Shown: piece by piece, positions 10,821-19,281 of the stretch | Layout of the letters: each line of letters opens with the position of its first letter | Numbering within the stretch: position 1 is the first letter of the stretch | DNA from: Streptomyces sp. NBC_00442 | GTDB lineage: Bacteria > Actinomycetota > Actinomycetes > Streptomycetales > Streptomycetaceae | Reading direction: 5' to 3' | Assembly (NCBI RefSeq): GCF_036014195.1 | Contig: NZ_CP107918.1 | Span: 3,658,001-3,722,000, forward strand | DNA length: 64,000 nucleotides | Translations under genes and position numbers: made by a program | The notes under the pieces: generated by a model | What the model saw: only the letters and a program-made list of their open reading frames with translations | Told to the model about the DNA's origin: nothing | Databases searched by the model: none

Positions 10821-11246
10821 GTTCTCCTCCGCCAGAATGCGTCCGAGCGCGTCCTCCAGGTGCTCGTCGAACTCCCCGAGCGTCCACTCCTGCCCCAGGG
10901 GGACGAGCTTGTCGGTGCGGTCGAGGAAGGCGACGAGCGGTGCCGCGCCGGCCCGGAACAGGGCCCGGTCGGCGCCCACTTGCAGCCGGATGTGCACGTC
11001 GGAGAGCTCGTCGGGCTCGCTGGGCTCGATGCGCACATCGCCGTCGCCGGTCGGCCCGTTGATGCCGTCGAGCAGCAGCTCCCGCCCGAAGGCCCAGGTG
11101 ACGGGCGCGTCGCCGGGAAGGTGGAAGGTCATGCGCACCGCGTAGGGGTCCGTCGCCTCGTACGTCAGCTCCACCGGGATCCGGAAGGAAAGCTCCTCGG
11201 AGACGAGGAAGCTCATCATCACTTCTGCCTGAACCGACTCACGCAT
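10812..11246 (-). CDS. ssgA: Sporulation and cell division regulator SsgA
   Basis: A 144-residue SsgA-like protein, a family confined to morphologically complex actinomycetes. SsgA promotes septum placement and sporulation-specific cell division in aerial hyphae. The signature MSFLVSEELSFRIPVEL, then RMTFHLPGDAPVTWAFGRELLLDG and LVAFLDRTDKLVPLGQE, is that of SsgA itself rather than SsgB-G. The longer ATG start (MRESVQAEVMM...) is kept because, from memory, it is conserved; the internal ATG at about residue 11 is the alternative. The divergently unrelated YibE/F gene converges from the left, and ssgR lies upstream. Confidence 0.93.
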   Translation of the reverse strand: MRESVQAEVMMSFLVSEELSFRIPVELTYEATDPYAVRMTFHLPGDAPVTWAFGRELLLDGINGPTGDGDVRIEPSEPDELSDVHIRLQVGADRALFRAGAAPLVAFLDRTDKLVPLGQEWTLGEFDEHLEDALGRILAEENAG

Positions 11247-11350
11247 TCGTCACGTACCCCGCTTTAGCTGAAACCGGCCAGGAATGATCCCTCGGAGACT
11301 TCTTCACGCCATCGTGCTGTAAGTGCCAACAGATCACAAGGAGTGATATT

Positions 11351-12121
11351 TCAGATACTGATAGAGAGCACCAGGGAGCTGAGGAGGACGCCCACTTCGC
11401 CGCGGAGCTGCTCGATGGCCGGAAGCAGACGTTCCTCCTGGTGAAGGGGTACGGAAATGGCCATCGTCGCGGCGCTGGAACCGGCCGTGATCGGGATCGC
11501 GGCGCAGACGGTACCCAGGGCGTACTCCTGCCGCTCGACCACCGGTTGCATACGCTCCGTAGCCGCCAACCGCTCCGACAGGGCCCAACGGTCCCGCACG
11601 GTATAGGGCGTGATCGCCTCTACCGGGTGCCGGTCCAGGTAGTCCTCGCGGGCCCGGTCGTCGAGCTGGCTGAGCAGGCACTGGCCGATCGCGTGGGCGT
11701 GCCCGGTCTCGCGGAAGTCGGCCCACTCCTCGACGGCGGGCGCGGCGGGGGTGTCGGCAACCCCGGCGATCTCGATCTCACCCTCGCGGTAGACCGCGAA
11801 GTAGACGGGCACCCCGATGGAGTCCCGCCAGCGCGCCAGCGACCCGGCGATCTTGCTGCGACGATTCTGCAGTGCCCCGCCATGGGCCAGACGCTCGGCC
11901 GCGGGGCCGAAGACGAACACCCCGCTCTCGCGCCGCAGATAGCCCTCGTGCGTCAGGGTCCGCAGCAGGTGGTACGCGGTGGGGAGCGGCAGACCCGCCT
12001 CTCGCGCCAACTGCTTGGCGGGAGCGCCGTCGGTGTGCGACCCGACTGCTTCAAGCAGCCGCAGGGCTCGCTGGACCGAGCCGATCAGGGTAGGGACGGC
12101 GGCGTTCGAAGCCGTGGCCAC
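11351..12121 (-). CDS. ssgR: IclR-family regulator SsgR, activator of ssgA
   Basis: A 256-residue IclR-type protein. The winged helix-turn-helix is at about residues 10-70 (QRALRLLEAVGSH...AKQLAREAGLPLPTAYHLLRTLTHEG) and the effector-binding domain follows. Its position just upstream of ssgA in the same direction, about 100 bp apart, is the conserved arrangement in which SsgR is required for ssgA transcription. The GTG start follows GGGGGTGA. The effector ligand is not evident. Confidence 0.92.
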   Translation of the reverse strand: MATASNAAVPTLIGSVQRALRLLEAVGSHTDGAPAKQLAREAGLPLPTAYHLLRTLTHEGYLRRESGVFVFGPAAERLAHGGALQNRRSKIAGSLARWRDSIGVPVYFAVYREGEIEIAGVADTPAAPAVEEWADFRETGHAHAIGQCLLSQLDDRAREDYLDRHPVEAITPYTVRDRWALSERLAATERMQPVVERQEYALGTVCAAIPITAGSSAATMAISVPLHQEERLLPAIEQLRGEVGVLLSSLVLSISI

Positions 12122-12441
12122 AGGTCACCCCCAGGCGTACCGACGGGCGTCGCGCCCGCCCGCGGGGGCCGCCCCCGCGCGGCCGCCGCGCCTCGGGGTG
12201 CGGCGGCACGGGGTGCGTCGGCACGGGCCGGTTCGGGCCGGTGGTCTGGCGCGGCTGGAACCCGTGGTTCCCAGGGGGCGGCGGAGACTCGCCACTCTAA
12301 TGGCCGACGCCGCGACGGAAGGAGGTTTGTCCAGGTCAATCCCCCGCTCGGGCTAATCCGCCGCACGCACTGACGGGGTTCGCCGCGCGGGCGGGCGCGG
12401 AAGGCGGCCGTGCGACCCGTGCACGACCCGCCCGGATTCCG
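12122..12441. other. Intergenic region upstream of ssgR
   Basis: About 320 bp, very GC-rich near ssgR, with short hairpin-forming runs (cgggggccgcccccg around 12160-12180). No supported gene; reading frames here have no recognisable product. It presumably contains the ssgR promoter. Confidence 0.5.
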
Positions 12442-12663
12442 CTACCAGCCGCCGCGCGAGGAGGACGAGGACGACATGAACCTCCGCACCACGTAGATCA
12501 GACCGCCGACCAGGGCCACGAAGACCAGGAGCTTGAACAGCACTTCGAACAGGAAGCCGACCACGCTCACGATCAGACCGCCGAACACGACCAGGGCGAT
12601 GACGGGCACGGCGACCCACTTCACCCACCAGGGCATCCCCGCGAATATCTCCCGTGCGGCCAT
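12442..12663 (-). CDS. Small membrane protein (DUF5326-like)
   Basis: A 73-residue protein: MAAREIFAGMPWWVKWVAVP followed by two closely spaced hydrophobic helices (VIALVVFGGLIVSVVGFLF and LLVFVALVGGLIYVV), then a short Arg/Ser-rich tail ending SSSRGGW. Resembles the small DUF5326 proteins common in Streptomyces. Function unknown. The ATG start is preceded by AGGTAGGGACG. Confidence 0.75.
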   Translation of the reverse strand: MAAREIFAGMPWWVKWVAVPVIALVVFGGLIVSVVGFLFEVLFKLLVFVALVGGLIYVVRRFMSSSSSSRGGW

Positions 12664-12813
12664 CGTCCCTACCTCTTTCTGTCAGTTTTCTGTCCGTGCA
12701 CGCATTCCGTGCTTTCGACACTCTCGATGCTAGGGGCGACCCGGTGCCGCACGGGGAGCCCGCAGCCCTTGAAGTCCCCTGACCGAACCCTTAGGGAGAG
12801 TCAGGGACGGCCC

Positions 12814-13137
12814 TCAGCTCTCAGGCGGAGAGAAGACGACCAGAACCCTCAGGTCCTCGGTGATGTGGTGGAACTTGTGGGCCACCCCGGCCGGCACGTA
12901 GACCACGCTGCCGCGCGAGACCTGCGTCGTCTCCAGGCCCACGGTGATCGAGGCCCGCCCGCTCGCCACGAAGTAGATCTCGTCCTGGGCATGCGGGGAC
13001 TGCGGATCGTGCGCGCCGGCATCGAGGGCGTACAGCCCCGCCGACATGTTCCGCTCCCGCAGGAACTGCAGATACGCCCCGTCGTTGGCGGCGCGCTCCG
13101 CCTCCAACTCGTCGAGCCGGAAATCTTTCATCGCCAT
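12814..13137 (-). CDS. Single-domain cupin protein
   Basis: A 107-residue small beta-barrel protein. Cupin motif 1 is recognisable (PHAQDEIYFVASGRASITVG), as is motif 2 (VYVPAGVAHKFHHI), with potential metal ligands His, Glu and His. Possibly a sugar or small-molecule binding or dioxygenase-like protein; the substrate cannot be inferred. It is divergent from the neighbouring holin-like gene, sharing about 44 bp of upstream DNA. Confidence 0.85.
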   Translation of the reverse strand: MAMKDFRLDELEAERAANDGAYLQFLRERNMSAGLYALDAGAHDPQSPHAQDEIYFVASGRASITVGLETTQVSRGSVVYVPAGVAHKFHHITEDLRVLVVFSPPES

Positions 13138-13181
13138 CCGCCCCTGCCCTTGTGCCGATCACGTCTGCCACGATCGGACCC

Positions 13182-13562
13182 ATGAAGAATTTTGTACTCA
13201 AGACGATCGCCAACGCGGCTGCCCTGGCGGTGGCCATCTGGTTGGTGAAGAACATCACGCTGACCGGCGACAACACCGGCAAGAAGGCCTTGACGCTGAT
13301 TCTGGTGGCGCTGGTCTTCGGCGTGGTGAATTTCGTCGTGAAACCGGTCGTGAAGCTGCTGTCCTTCCCCCTGTTCATCCTCACGCTCGGCCTGATCACA
13401 CTGGTGATCAACGCATTGATGCTGTTGTTGACCTCCTGGCTCGCCGACAAGCTGAACCTCAGCTTCCACGTCGAGGGGTTCTGGACCGCCGTGCTCGGCG
13501 CCCTGATCATCTCCATCGTGTCCTGGGCGATGCACATCGTCCTCCCCGACGACAAGGACTGA
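13182..13562 (+). CDS. Phage holin family 4 (YvlD-like) membrane protein
   Basis: A 126-residue protein of four hydrophobic helices with the pattern NFVVKPVVKLLSFPLFILTLGLITLVINALML typical of the YvlD/holin-4 family. Despite the family name these are ordinary chromosomal membrane proteins of unknown function. The ATG giving MKNFVLKTIANAAAL was chosen over an upstream alternative because the helix begins right after it, as in relatives. Confidence 0.82.
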   Translation: MKNFVLKTIANAAALAVAIWLVKNITLTGDNTGKKALTLILVALVFGVVNFVVKPVVKLLSFPLFILTLGLITLVINALMLLLTSWLADKLNLSFHVEGFWTAVLGALIISIVSWAMHIVLPDDKD

Positions 13563-13587
13563 GCGGTTGGCCACCCCCTGTGGGGCA

Positions 13588-13643
13588 GGCACCGGAAGCC
13601 GGCACAAGGGCGGGCCCGCAGGCCCCCCTGCCGTGCCGGTGCC
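13588..13643. terminator. Possible terminator hairpin after the holin-like gene
   Basis: Outer arms GGCACCGG (13588-13595) and CCGGTGCC (13636-13643) enclose a GC-rich interior that can pair further. It lies 25 bp after the stop codon. Confidence 0.4.
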
Positions 13644-13786
13644 CGACGAACACAGCTGTGGAACGCCCCGCGCGGCCCGGCAGTTCCACGGATCCCGGTT
13701 CTCCCGGCCCGCCTCCGTCCCCCCGGAACTTTGGACGTCGGTCCTGGTGAACTCGGCGTCTTCCCCAGCGAAATGGAGTGTGCGAC

Positions 13787-14914
13787 ATGACAGGTGACGG
13801 CACGCGGTCCGTACGCGCCGGCCTTCCCGAGCCGGTCGCCTACGAACCCACCCTTCCCGGGCCGGTGTTCGCCGCTCACTTCCATCTGCCCGGCGAGGCG
13901 ACCGGGCCCTACACCTACGGCCGCGACACCAACCCGACGTGGACCCACCTGGAACGGGCCATCGCCGACCTCGAATCGCCCGACGAAAGCTCCGAGGCGA
14001 TCGTCTTCGCCTCCGGAATGGCGGCCGTCTCGGCCGTGCTGCTCTCCCAGGCGCGCTCGGGCGACACCGTGGTCCTGCCGGACGACGGCTACCAGGCCCT
14101 GCCCCTGGTCCGTGAGCAGTTGGAGGCGTACGGCATCGAGGTGCGCACCGCGCCGACCGCCGGGGACGCCCAACTGGCCCACCTGAGCGGCGCGAAGCTG
14201 CTGTGGATCGAAACGCCCTCCAATCCGGGTCTCGACGTGTGCGACGTACGCCGGCTCGCGCGGGCCGCTCACGAGGCCGGCGCCCTGGTGGCGGTGGACA
14301 ACACCCTGGCCACGCCGCTGGGCCAGCGCCCTCTCGACCTCGGCGCGGACTTCGCGGTCGCCAGCGGCACCAAGGGCCTGACCGGGCACGGCGATGTCCT
14401 GCTCGGCTATGTGGTGTGCCGCGATCCACACCTGGCCGCGCGCGTACGCAAGTGGCGCAAGGTCGTCGGTGCGATCCCGGGGCCGATGGAGGCGTGGCTT
14501 GCCCACCGCTCCCTCGCGACGCTGCACCTGCGCGCCGACCGGCAGGCCGCGAACGCCCTGCTCCTCGCCGAGGCGCTGGCCGAACGCGCCGAGGTGACGG
14601 GCCTGCGCTACCCGGGCCTGCCCTCGGATCCTTCGTACCGTCTGGCCGCCGCGCAGATGCGCCGCTTCGGCTGCGTGGTCTCCTTCGACCTGCCCGACCG
14701 CGGCTTCGCCGAGCGTTTCCTCGAAGCGCTGCGCCTGGTCGACGACGCCACCAGCTTCGGCAGCGTGCGCTCCACGGCGGAACGGCGCGGCCGCTGGGGC
14801 GGCGACGCGGTGGGGGAGGGCTTCATCCGCTTCTCGGTCGGCGCCGAGGACGCCCCGGACTTGATCGCGGACGTCGAGCGCGCCCTGGACGAGGCGGGCA
14901 AGCGGCGTCCGTAG
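13787..14914 (+). CDS. Cystathionine gamma-lyase/synthase-family PLP enzyme
   Basis: A 375-residue Cys/Met metabolism PLP enzyme. The cofactor lysine is in ASGTKGLTGHGD near residue 196, with WIETPSNPGLDV (about 142-153) and VAVDNTLATPLGQRPLDLGAD before it. This family cleaves or forms cystathionine. The exact reaction (gamma-lyase or other) cannot be fixed from sequence, though lyase is the usual annotation. The ATG at 13787 has GGAG nine bases upstream. It is a single gene followed by a strong terminator and then a LysR gene. Confidence 0.88.
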   Translation: MTGDGTRSVRAGLPEPVAYEPTLPGPVFAAHFHLPGEATGPYTYGRDTNPTWTHLERAIADLESPDESSEAIVFASGMAAVSAVLLSQARSGDTVVLPDDGYQALPLVREQLEAYGIEVRTAPTAGDAQLAHLSGAKLLWIETPSNPGLDVCDVRRLARAAHEAGALVAVDNTLATPLGQRPLDLGADFAVASGTKGLTGHGDVLLGYVVCRDPHLAARVRKWRKVVGAIPGPMEAWLAHRSLATLHLRADRQAANALLLAEALAERAEVTGLRYPGLPSDPSYRLAAAQMRRFGCVVSFDLPDRGFAERFLEALRLVDDATSFGSVRSTAERRGRWGGDAVGEGFIRFSVGAEDAPDLIADVERALDEAGKRRP

Positions 14915-14950
14915 GGGCCGGGGCGCGGCGCCGCGCCCGCGACGGAAGGC

Positions 14951-14989
14951 GGACGGTCCGAGCCTCCCCCCTCGTGGCTCGGACCGTCC
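14951..14989 (+). terminator. Hairpin terminator after the cystathionine lyase gene
   Basis: Perfect 14-bp arms (GGACGGTCCGAGCC at 14951-14964 and its complement at 14976-14989) with an 11-base loop. A second palindrome, GGGCGCGGCGCCGCGCCC, lies just before it at 14921-14938. Confidence 0.8.
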
Positions 14990-15136
14990 CGGTTCTCGCG
15001 CGCTGAGAACCACCTGGACAAGGCTAGTTGACTCTGCGTCAGTGTCCAATCACCCTAGCGACAGGGGCCTATCGACATATTTATAGTGGTGCCCGGCCGG
15101 GGGCGTCGTGAGGCAGTGCGGGACGGGAGGCGCGGC

Positions 15137-16033
15137 ATGGACCTTGCCCTGCTGCGTACGTTCGTCACCGTGCACCGGGCCGGCTCGTTCACCCGGGCCG
15201 CGGCCCTGCTCGGGCTCTCGCAGCCCGCGGTGACCGGTCAGATCCGCACACTGGAGCGGCAGTTGGGGCGCCCCCTCTTCCTGCGCCAGGCGCGTGGTGT
15301 GACCCCGACGACGATCGGTGACGAGCTGGCCCAGCGGGCGGCACCGCACTTGGACGCCCTGGTCGAGCTCACCGAGCCGGCCCTCGGTGAGGAGTCGGGC
15401 TCGCGGACCGTGCATCTGGCCGGCCCACCCGAGTTCACCGCCCTGCGCGCGCTGCCCGCCCTCACCCCGCTCATCCCCCAGGGCCTGGCGCTGCGTGCTT
15501 CCTTCGGCAGCGCCGAGGAGACCCTGGAAGGGCTGGCCGCCGGCCACCACGACCTGGCCATCTCCACGGCCCGGCCCCGCGGCGGACTGCTGACCGCGAC
15601 CCCACTGTGCGACGAGGAGCACGTCCTCGTCGCCGGGGTGCGCTGGGCGGCGCGGCTCGGGCCGGGCGCGGTGCGCCATGGTGGGCCGTGCGTACTGGAG
15701 CCCATCCCGGTGGTGGAGGTTCATGAATCTCTGCCGCTGGTGACGCGGTACTGGGCGTCCGTCTTCGACGCCAAGCCCGCCGCCGCCGGCACCGTGGTCG
15801 CTCCGGACCTGCGGGCGGTCCTCGCCGCGGTGACGGCCGGAGCGGGGCTCGCCGTGCTGCCGCGCTACCTGTGCGAAACGGCTCTGGAACAAGGTGAAGT
15901 GGTGGCGCTCCACGACCCTCCGGTGCCACCGCTGCGCACCTATTTCCTCGCGGCGCGCACCGGCACACTCGGCCTCGCGCACATCGCGCGGGCGCAGGAC
16001 TGGCTACTGCGTGCCGCGGTGGACTGGGGCTGA
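15137..16033 (+). CDS. LysR-family transcriptional regulator
   Basis: A 298-residue protein. The winged helix-turn-helix is at residues 1-60 (MDLALLRTFVTVHRAGSFTRAAALLGLSQPAVTGQIRTLERQ), followed by the substrate-binding effector domain. The 61-base AT-richer region just upstream (about 15025-15080) probably holds its promoter. The target is uncertain: the PLP-lyase gene upstream is in the same direction rather than divergent, so the usual LysR arrangement is absent. The start has GGGAGG upstream. Confidence 0.9.
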   Translation: MDLALLRTFVTVHRAGSFTRAAALLGLSQPAVTGQIRTLERQLGRPLFLRQARGVTPTTIGDELAQRAAPHLDALVELTEPALGEESGSRTVHLAGPPEFTALRALPALTPLIPQGLALRASFGSAEETLEGLAAGHHDLAISTARPRGGLLTATPLCDEEHVLVAGVRWAARLGPGAVRHGGPCVLEPIPVVEVHESLPLVTRYWASVFDAKPAAAGTVVAPDLRAVLAAVTAGAGLAVLPRYLCETALEQGEVVALHDPPVPPLRTYFLAARTGTLGLAHIARAQDWLLRAAVDWG

Positions 16034-16092
16034 GCGGCGGCGGTACGGGCCCGAAGAGTTTCGCAGGCGTCTCGCCGGGCCACATTTCTCCC

Positions 16093-16575
16093 ATGACCGT
16101 ACGTCCAGTGGTCAAGCGCACCGCACGAGCCGTTCTGCTCGATGGCGACGACCTCATTCTGATCAAGCGCACCAAGCCCGGCATGGATCCGTATTGGCTC
16201 ACCCCTGGCGGCGGAGTCGAGCCCGAGGACTCCACCGTCGTCGAGGCCCTCCACCGCGAGGTGCACGAGGAACTCGGCGCGAAGATCGTCGATGTGGTGC
16301 CGTGCTTCGTCGACACCGTCGAACACATCGGCGCCGACGGGGGCGCGACCGGGGTGAAGGTGCAGCACTTCTTCGTCTGCCGCCTCGATTCCATGGACCC
16401 TTCGCTGCGCCACGGCCCCGAGATCGACGAGCCGTGCGGGGAGTACGAGATCGTGCGCATCCCGTTCACACGAGTCGGGATCGCCTCGGTGCACCTCGTT
16501 CCGCTCTCCCTGCGGCACTACCTGGACGGCAACATCGAGGGCGTGCGCGCCATGCACGCGCCGGATCTCGGCTGA
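16093..16575 (+). CDS. Nudix hydrolase
   Basis: A 160-residue protein with a Nudix box at about residues 39-63 (GGGVEPEDSTVVEALHREVHEELGA). The REVHEELG half is canonical and binds Mg2+. The first half has one residue more than the textbook spacing. It hydrolyses a nucleoside diphosphate linked to another group; the substrate is unknown. Cytosolic. Converges on the HAD phosphatase gene, with only 9 bp between stops. Confidence 0.88.
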   Translation: MTVRPVVKRTARAVLLDGDDLILIKRTKPGMDPYWLTPGGGVEPEDSTVVEALHREVHEELGAKIVDVVPCFVDTVEHIGADGGATGVKVQHFFVCRLDSMDPSLRHGPEIDEPCGEYEIVRIPFTRVGIASVHLVPLSLRHYLDGNIEGVRAMHAPDLG

Positions 16576-16584
16576 CGCCCGCCC

Positions 16585-17217
16585 TCACCGCACGGATCGG
16601 ACCAGCGCGTAGGCCTCCCGCAGGTCTCCGCCCGTGTACGTGTGCGTGGCGAGGCCTGCCAGGTGATGATCGGCGTTCACCGCGACCGACACGGGCACAG
16701 CCGCGAAGAGGTCGACGTCCGACATGGAGTCCCCGTACGCCACACAGCTGCTGGGGCCGACACGGAACTCGGCGCACAGCCGGGTCATGACGGCCACCTT
16801 GGCGGCGGGGCTGAGGATCCCGGCCGGGTCCACGGGTCGGGTGAAGGGCACCTCGGGGAAGAGCGAGCCATGGGCTGCGTGGGCGCCCCAGCCGAGCAAT
16901 CGCTCCACGAAGAAGGACGGCGAGAGCGAGATGACGGCGCAGTAGTCGCCTTCTTCGCGGATCTCCTGCCAGACCTCCTGGATCCCGGTGATCCAGGGCG
17001 CGCTCTCGAAGGCGCTCGCCACATGGACCTCGGTGAGCCCGCACCACAGGGCGTGCACACGCACCGCGTACTCGTACGGTGTGATGAGCCCCGCCGACAG
17101 CTCCCGCTCCAGCTCGCCGACCTCCTCGAGCAGCCCCAGCTGTCGCGATATTTCGACCGGCGCGGCCGAGCCCCGTATGAGGGTGCCATCGAGATCGAAG
17201 AGATGAAGTCTTGCCAT
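16585..17217 (-). CDS. HAD-superfamily phosphatase (SerB-like)
   Basis: A 210-residue hydrolase. Motif I is FDLDGTLI (nucleophile Asp8, acid/base Asp10). A serine of motif II lies in VISLSPSFF, and motif III/IV is YGDSMSDVDLF near residue 170. This is the HAD subclass IB pattern found in phosphoserine phosphatase-like enzymes. The substrate is not determinable. The start codon overlaps the upstream region of the divergently transcribed DUF2269-type gene. Confidence 0.87.
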   Translation of the reverse strand: MARLHLFDLDGTLIRGSAAPVEISRQLGLLEEVGELERELSAGLITPYEYAVRVHALWCGLTEVHVASAFESAPWITGIQEVWQEIREEGDYCAVISLSPSFFVERLLGWGAHAAHGSLFPEVPFTRPVDPAGILSPAAKVAVMTRLCAEFRVGPSSCVAYGDSMSDVDLFAAVPVSVAVNADHHLAGLATHTYTGGDLREAYALVRSVR

Positions 17218-17287
17218 GTACGCCGAGGCTAGTACGTGGGCTTACTCCCCCTGTCGGACGCCCTGCATGCCCTCTCGGCAGCACCCT

Positions 17288-17301
17288 GTTTCACGTGAAA
17301 C
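17288..17301. other. parS centromere site 1
   Basis: Perfect GTTTCACGTGAAAC, with the full 16-bp TGTTTCACGTGAAACA context. ParB binds this palindrome; the site lies between divergent genes. Confidence 0.95.
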
Positions 17302-17341
17302 AGCCATCTCTCCACGTGTCTCGCCCCGCCCGCCGCGCGCC

Positions 17342-17355
17342 GTTTCACGTGAAAC
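17342..17355. other. parS centromere site 2
   Basis: Perfect GTTTCACGTGAAAC, 54 bp from site 1. The GTG start I chose for the next gene lies inside the site. Confidence 0.95.
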
Positions 17356-17870
17356 ATCTCCGCCGGCCCACGCGCAGGGGCTGGCTGGTCGCCCACGTCG
17401 CCGTCTCGGTGAGCTGGCTGGGCCTCACCATCGGCCTGCTCGCCCTCGGCATCACGGCGTACACGACGGACTCATCTGCCATGACCGAAGCCGCGTACCG
17501 CGCCATGAAGGTGTTCGGAGACTGGCTGGTGGTGCCCATCGCGCTGGCGACGCTGGCCACCGGAGTGGTCCTGTCCCTGGGCACCCGGTGGGGTCTGGCT
17601 CGTCATCACTGGGTCTGGGTCAAGTTCTGGCTGACCCTGATCACGCTCTGTCTGTCTGCCTTCTCGCTGCGGCCCGAGATCAACAGCGCGGTCGCTGCCG
17701 GCGTTCCCGACATCAGCCTGGTGGCCGCGCCGGTCGTCTCCTCCAGCGCCTACTTCTTCATGACGGCGGTCTCCGTGCTCAAGCCATGGGGACTGACCAG
17801 GCGTGGCAGGAAGCACCGGGCGGAGGCACGGAAAGTGGTGGACGCGGCGCCGCCGCGTCCGACAACCTGA
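17349..17870 (+). CDS. DUF2269-like membrane protein
   Basis: About 173 residues with four hydrophobic helices (GWLVAHVAVSVSWLGLTIGLLALGI first, ending SSSAYFFMTAVSVL) and a basic tail. It resembles DUF2269 integral membrane proteins of unknown function. The start is uncertain. The GTG at 17349 gives VKHLRRPTRRGWLV and lies within a parS site. GTGs at 17316 or 17295 and a TTG at 17211 are alternatives, and none has a clear ribosome site. Its stop is 6 bp before the next gene, so the two are probably cotranscribed. Confidence 0.65.
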   Translation: MKHLRRPTRRGWLVAHVAVSVSWLGLTIGLLALGITAYTTDSSAMTEAAYRAMKVFGDWLVVPIALATLATGVVLSLGTRWGLARHHWVWVKFWLTLITLCLSAFSLRPEINSAVAAGVPDISLVAAPVVSSSAYFFMTAVSVLKPWGLTRRGRKHRAEARKVVDAAPPRPTT

Positions 17871-17875
17871 CCCTC

Positions 17876-18730
17876 ATGCCCTCACCGCTCACCGAGTTCC
17901 CTCTGCGCCGCCTCACCATCGGAGATCTCGTCGCCTGCGCCGACCTCTCCGAGGACCGGGGCTGGCCACGCGAAGAGCACAAATGGGGGCTGCTCCTCAC
18001 GGCGGGAACCGGGTACGGCGTCGACGCCCCGGACGGTAAAGGGCTCCTGACCGCCTGTGTCGTCACCTCGTACGGTCCGGGTCTGGCCGCCATCGGCATG
18101 GTCCTGGTGGCCGGTCGCTTCGCCCGGCAGGGCGTCGGACGTCGCTTGATGAAGGACGTCCTGCGGGAGCTGCGGGGCACACCGCTCACCCTGCACGCCA
18201 CTCCGTACGGCCGCCCGTTGTACGAGGAGCTGGGGTTCGAGACAGTCGGCCGTGCCGAGATGGTCTCGGGTCATTTCCGGGCGTCCGGTCCGGCTCCGAC
18301 GGTGGCCACCCGGCCCGCGGCCGCCGACGATCTGCCCGCGATCCTCCGGCTCGACGCGGAGGTCTTCGGCGAGGACCGCACCCACATGATCGCCCGGCTG
18401 CCGGCCTTCAGCGACCAGTTGCGGGTGGCGGAGGACTCGACCGGAGTGACCGGTTTCGCGGCCGTCTGGCCCAACACGAACACGCACGTGGTGGGCCCGT
18501 TGATCGCCCGTGACACGGAGACGGCGAAGGCTCTCGTCGCCTCGCTCGCAGCCGGCACGGACCGCCCCCTGCGCACGGATGTGGACGTACGCCACGAGGA
18601 GCTGCTCGACTGGCTGAAGAGGTCGGGCTTGGAGTCGGTCGCCTTCAACACGGTGATGGCATCCGGCATCCCGGCTCTGCCCGGTGACTGGACGCGGCGC
18701 TTCGCTCCTCTCACCGTGGCGGCGGGTTAG
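17876..18730 (+). CDS. GNAT-family N-acetyltransferase (two GNAT-like halves)
   Basis: A 284-residue protein. The N-terminal half carries the acetyl-CoA signature VAGRFARQGVGRRLMKDVL and ends in YGRPLYEELGFETVG, a complete GNAT domain. The C-terminal half (ATRPAAADDLPAILRLDAEVFGEDR onward) looks like a second, degenerate GNAT domain without the acetyl-CoA loop. The acceptor is unknown. The ATG is 6 bp after the preceding stop codon. Confidence 0.83.
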   Translation: MPSPLTEFPLRRLTIGDLVACADLSEDRGWPREEHKWGLLLTAGTGYGVDAPDGKGLLTACVVTSYGPGLAAIGMVLVAGRFARQGVGRRLMKDVLRELRGTPLTLHATPYGRPLYEELGFETVGRAEMVSGHFRASGPAPTVATRPAAADDLPAILRLDAEVFGEDRTHMIARLPAFSDQLRVAEDSTGVTGFAAVWPNTNTHVVGPLIARDTETAKALVASLAAGTDRPLRTDVDVRHEELLDWLKRSGLESVAFNTVMASGIPALPGDWTRRFAPLTVAAG

Positions 18731-18815
18731 CTCGCACCGAGCCCGCGTACCGGTGCCCGACGGACCCCATGTGCCGTCCTTCAGGCGGCATTTGAGGGCA
18801 GACACCATGAGGTGA

Positions 18816-19247
18816 TCAACCTCGGGCCAGGGCCTGCACGGCCACGTTCGCGAACCCGTTGTCCTGGTCGGGAGCTCCGCCGCCCACGCCGACGGCCCCG
18901 ATCAGCCGTCCGTCGCGGTGGACGGGCACACCTCCCGCGATGAAGAGGAGCGGGCGGTCGAGAGCGGTCGGCAGCGTGTGGAAGAGGCCGCCCGGCTGGA
19001 CCGCGTCCACCAGATCGGCGGTGGGGGCGTTCAGCTGGAGCGCCGTATACGCCTTACGGGTGCTGGTCTCCCCGGCGATGAGGACGGCCCGGTCGTCCCG
19101 GCGGAAGGCGAGCAGATGACCGCCCGCATCCAGAACGGTGACCGCGACGGTGACTCCGGCTGCCTCGGCGGCGGAGCGGGCCGCTTCGACGAGGGTTTCC
19201 GCATCCTGGATGGTGAGCGGGGCTACGGCGATGGTGGAGGTGCTCAT
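18816..19247 (-). CDS. GlcG/HbpS-family protein
   Basis: A 143-residue small alpha/beta protein with the family pattern AGVTVAVTVLDAGGHLLAFRRDD, KAYTALQL and GGVPVHRDGRLIGAVGVGGG...D. HbpS members bind haem or act as redox-linked sensors, and GlcG members sit in metabolic operons. This copy has no secretion signal and stands next to an MFS exporter in the same direction (35 bp apart), so the two may be cotranscribed. Confidence 0.8.
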   Translation of the reverse strand: MSTSTIAVAPLTIQDAETLVEAARSAAEAAGVTVAVTVLDAGGHLLAFRRDDRAVLIAGETSTRKAYTALQLNAPTADLVDAVQPGGLFHTLPTALDRPLLFIAGGVPVHRDGRLIGAVGVGGGAPDQDNGFANVAVQALARG

Positions 19248-19281
19248 GGGGGTAACTCCTTGATTCTATGGTGCAGTTGGT

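Noticed and set aside
13182..13562. Phage remnant suggested by the holin family name
   Set aside because: The family is a common chromosomal membrane protein; no lysin or other phage gene is nearby.
12821..15049. 742-codon minus-strand frame
   Set aside because: Crosses the cupin, holin-like and lyase genes on the other strand or frame. Those have clear motifs; this one has none.
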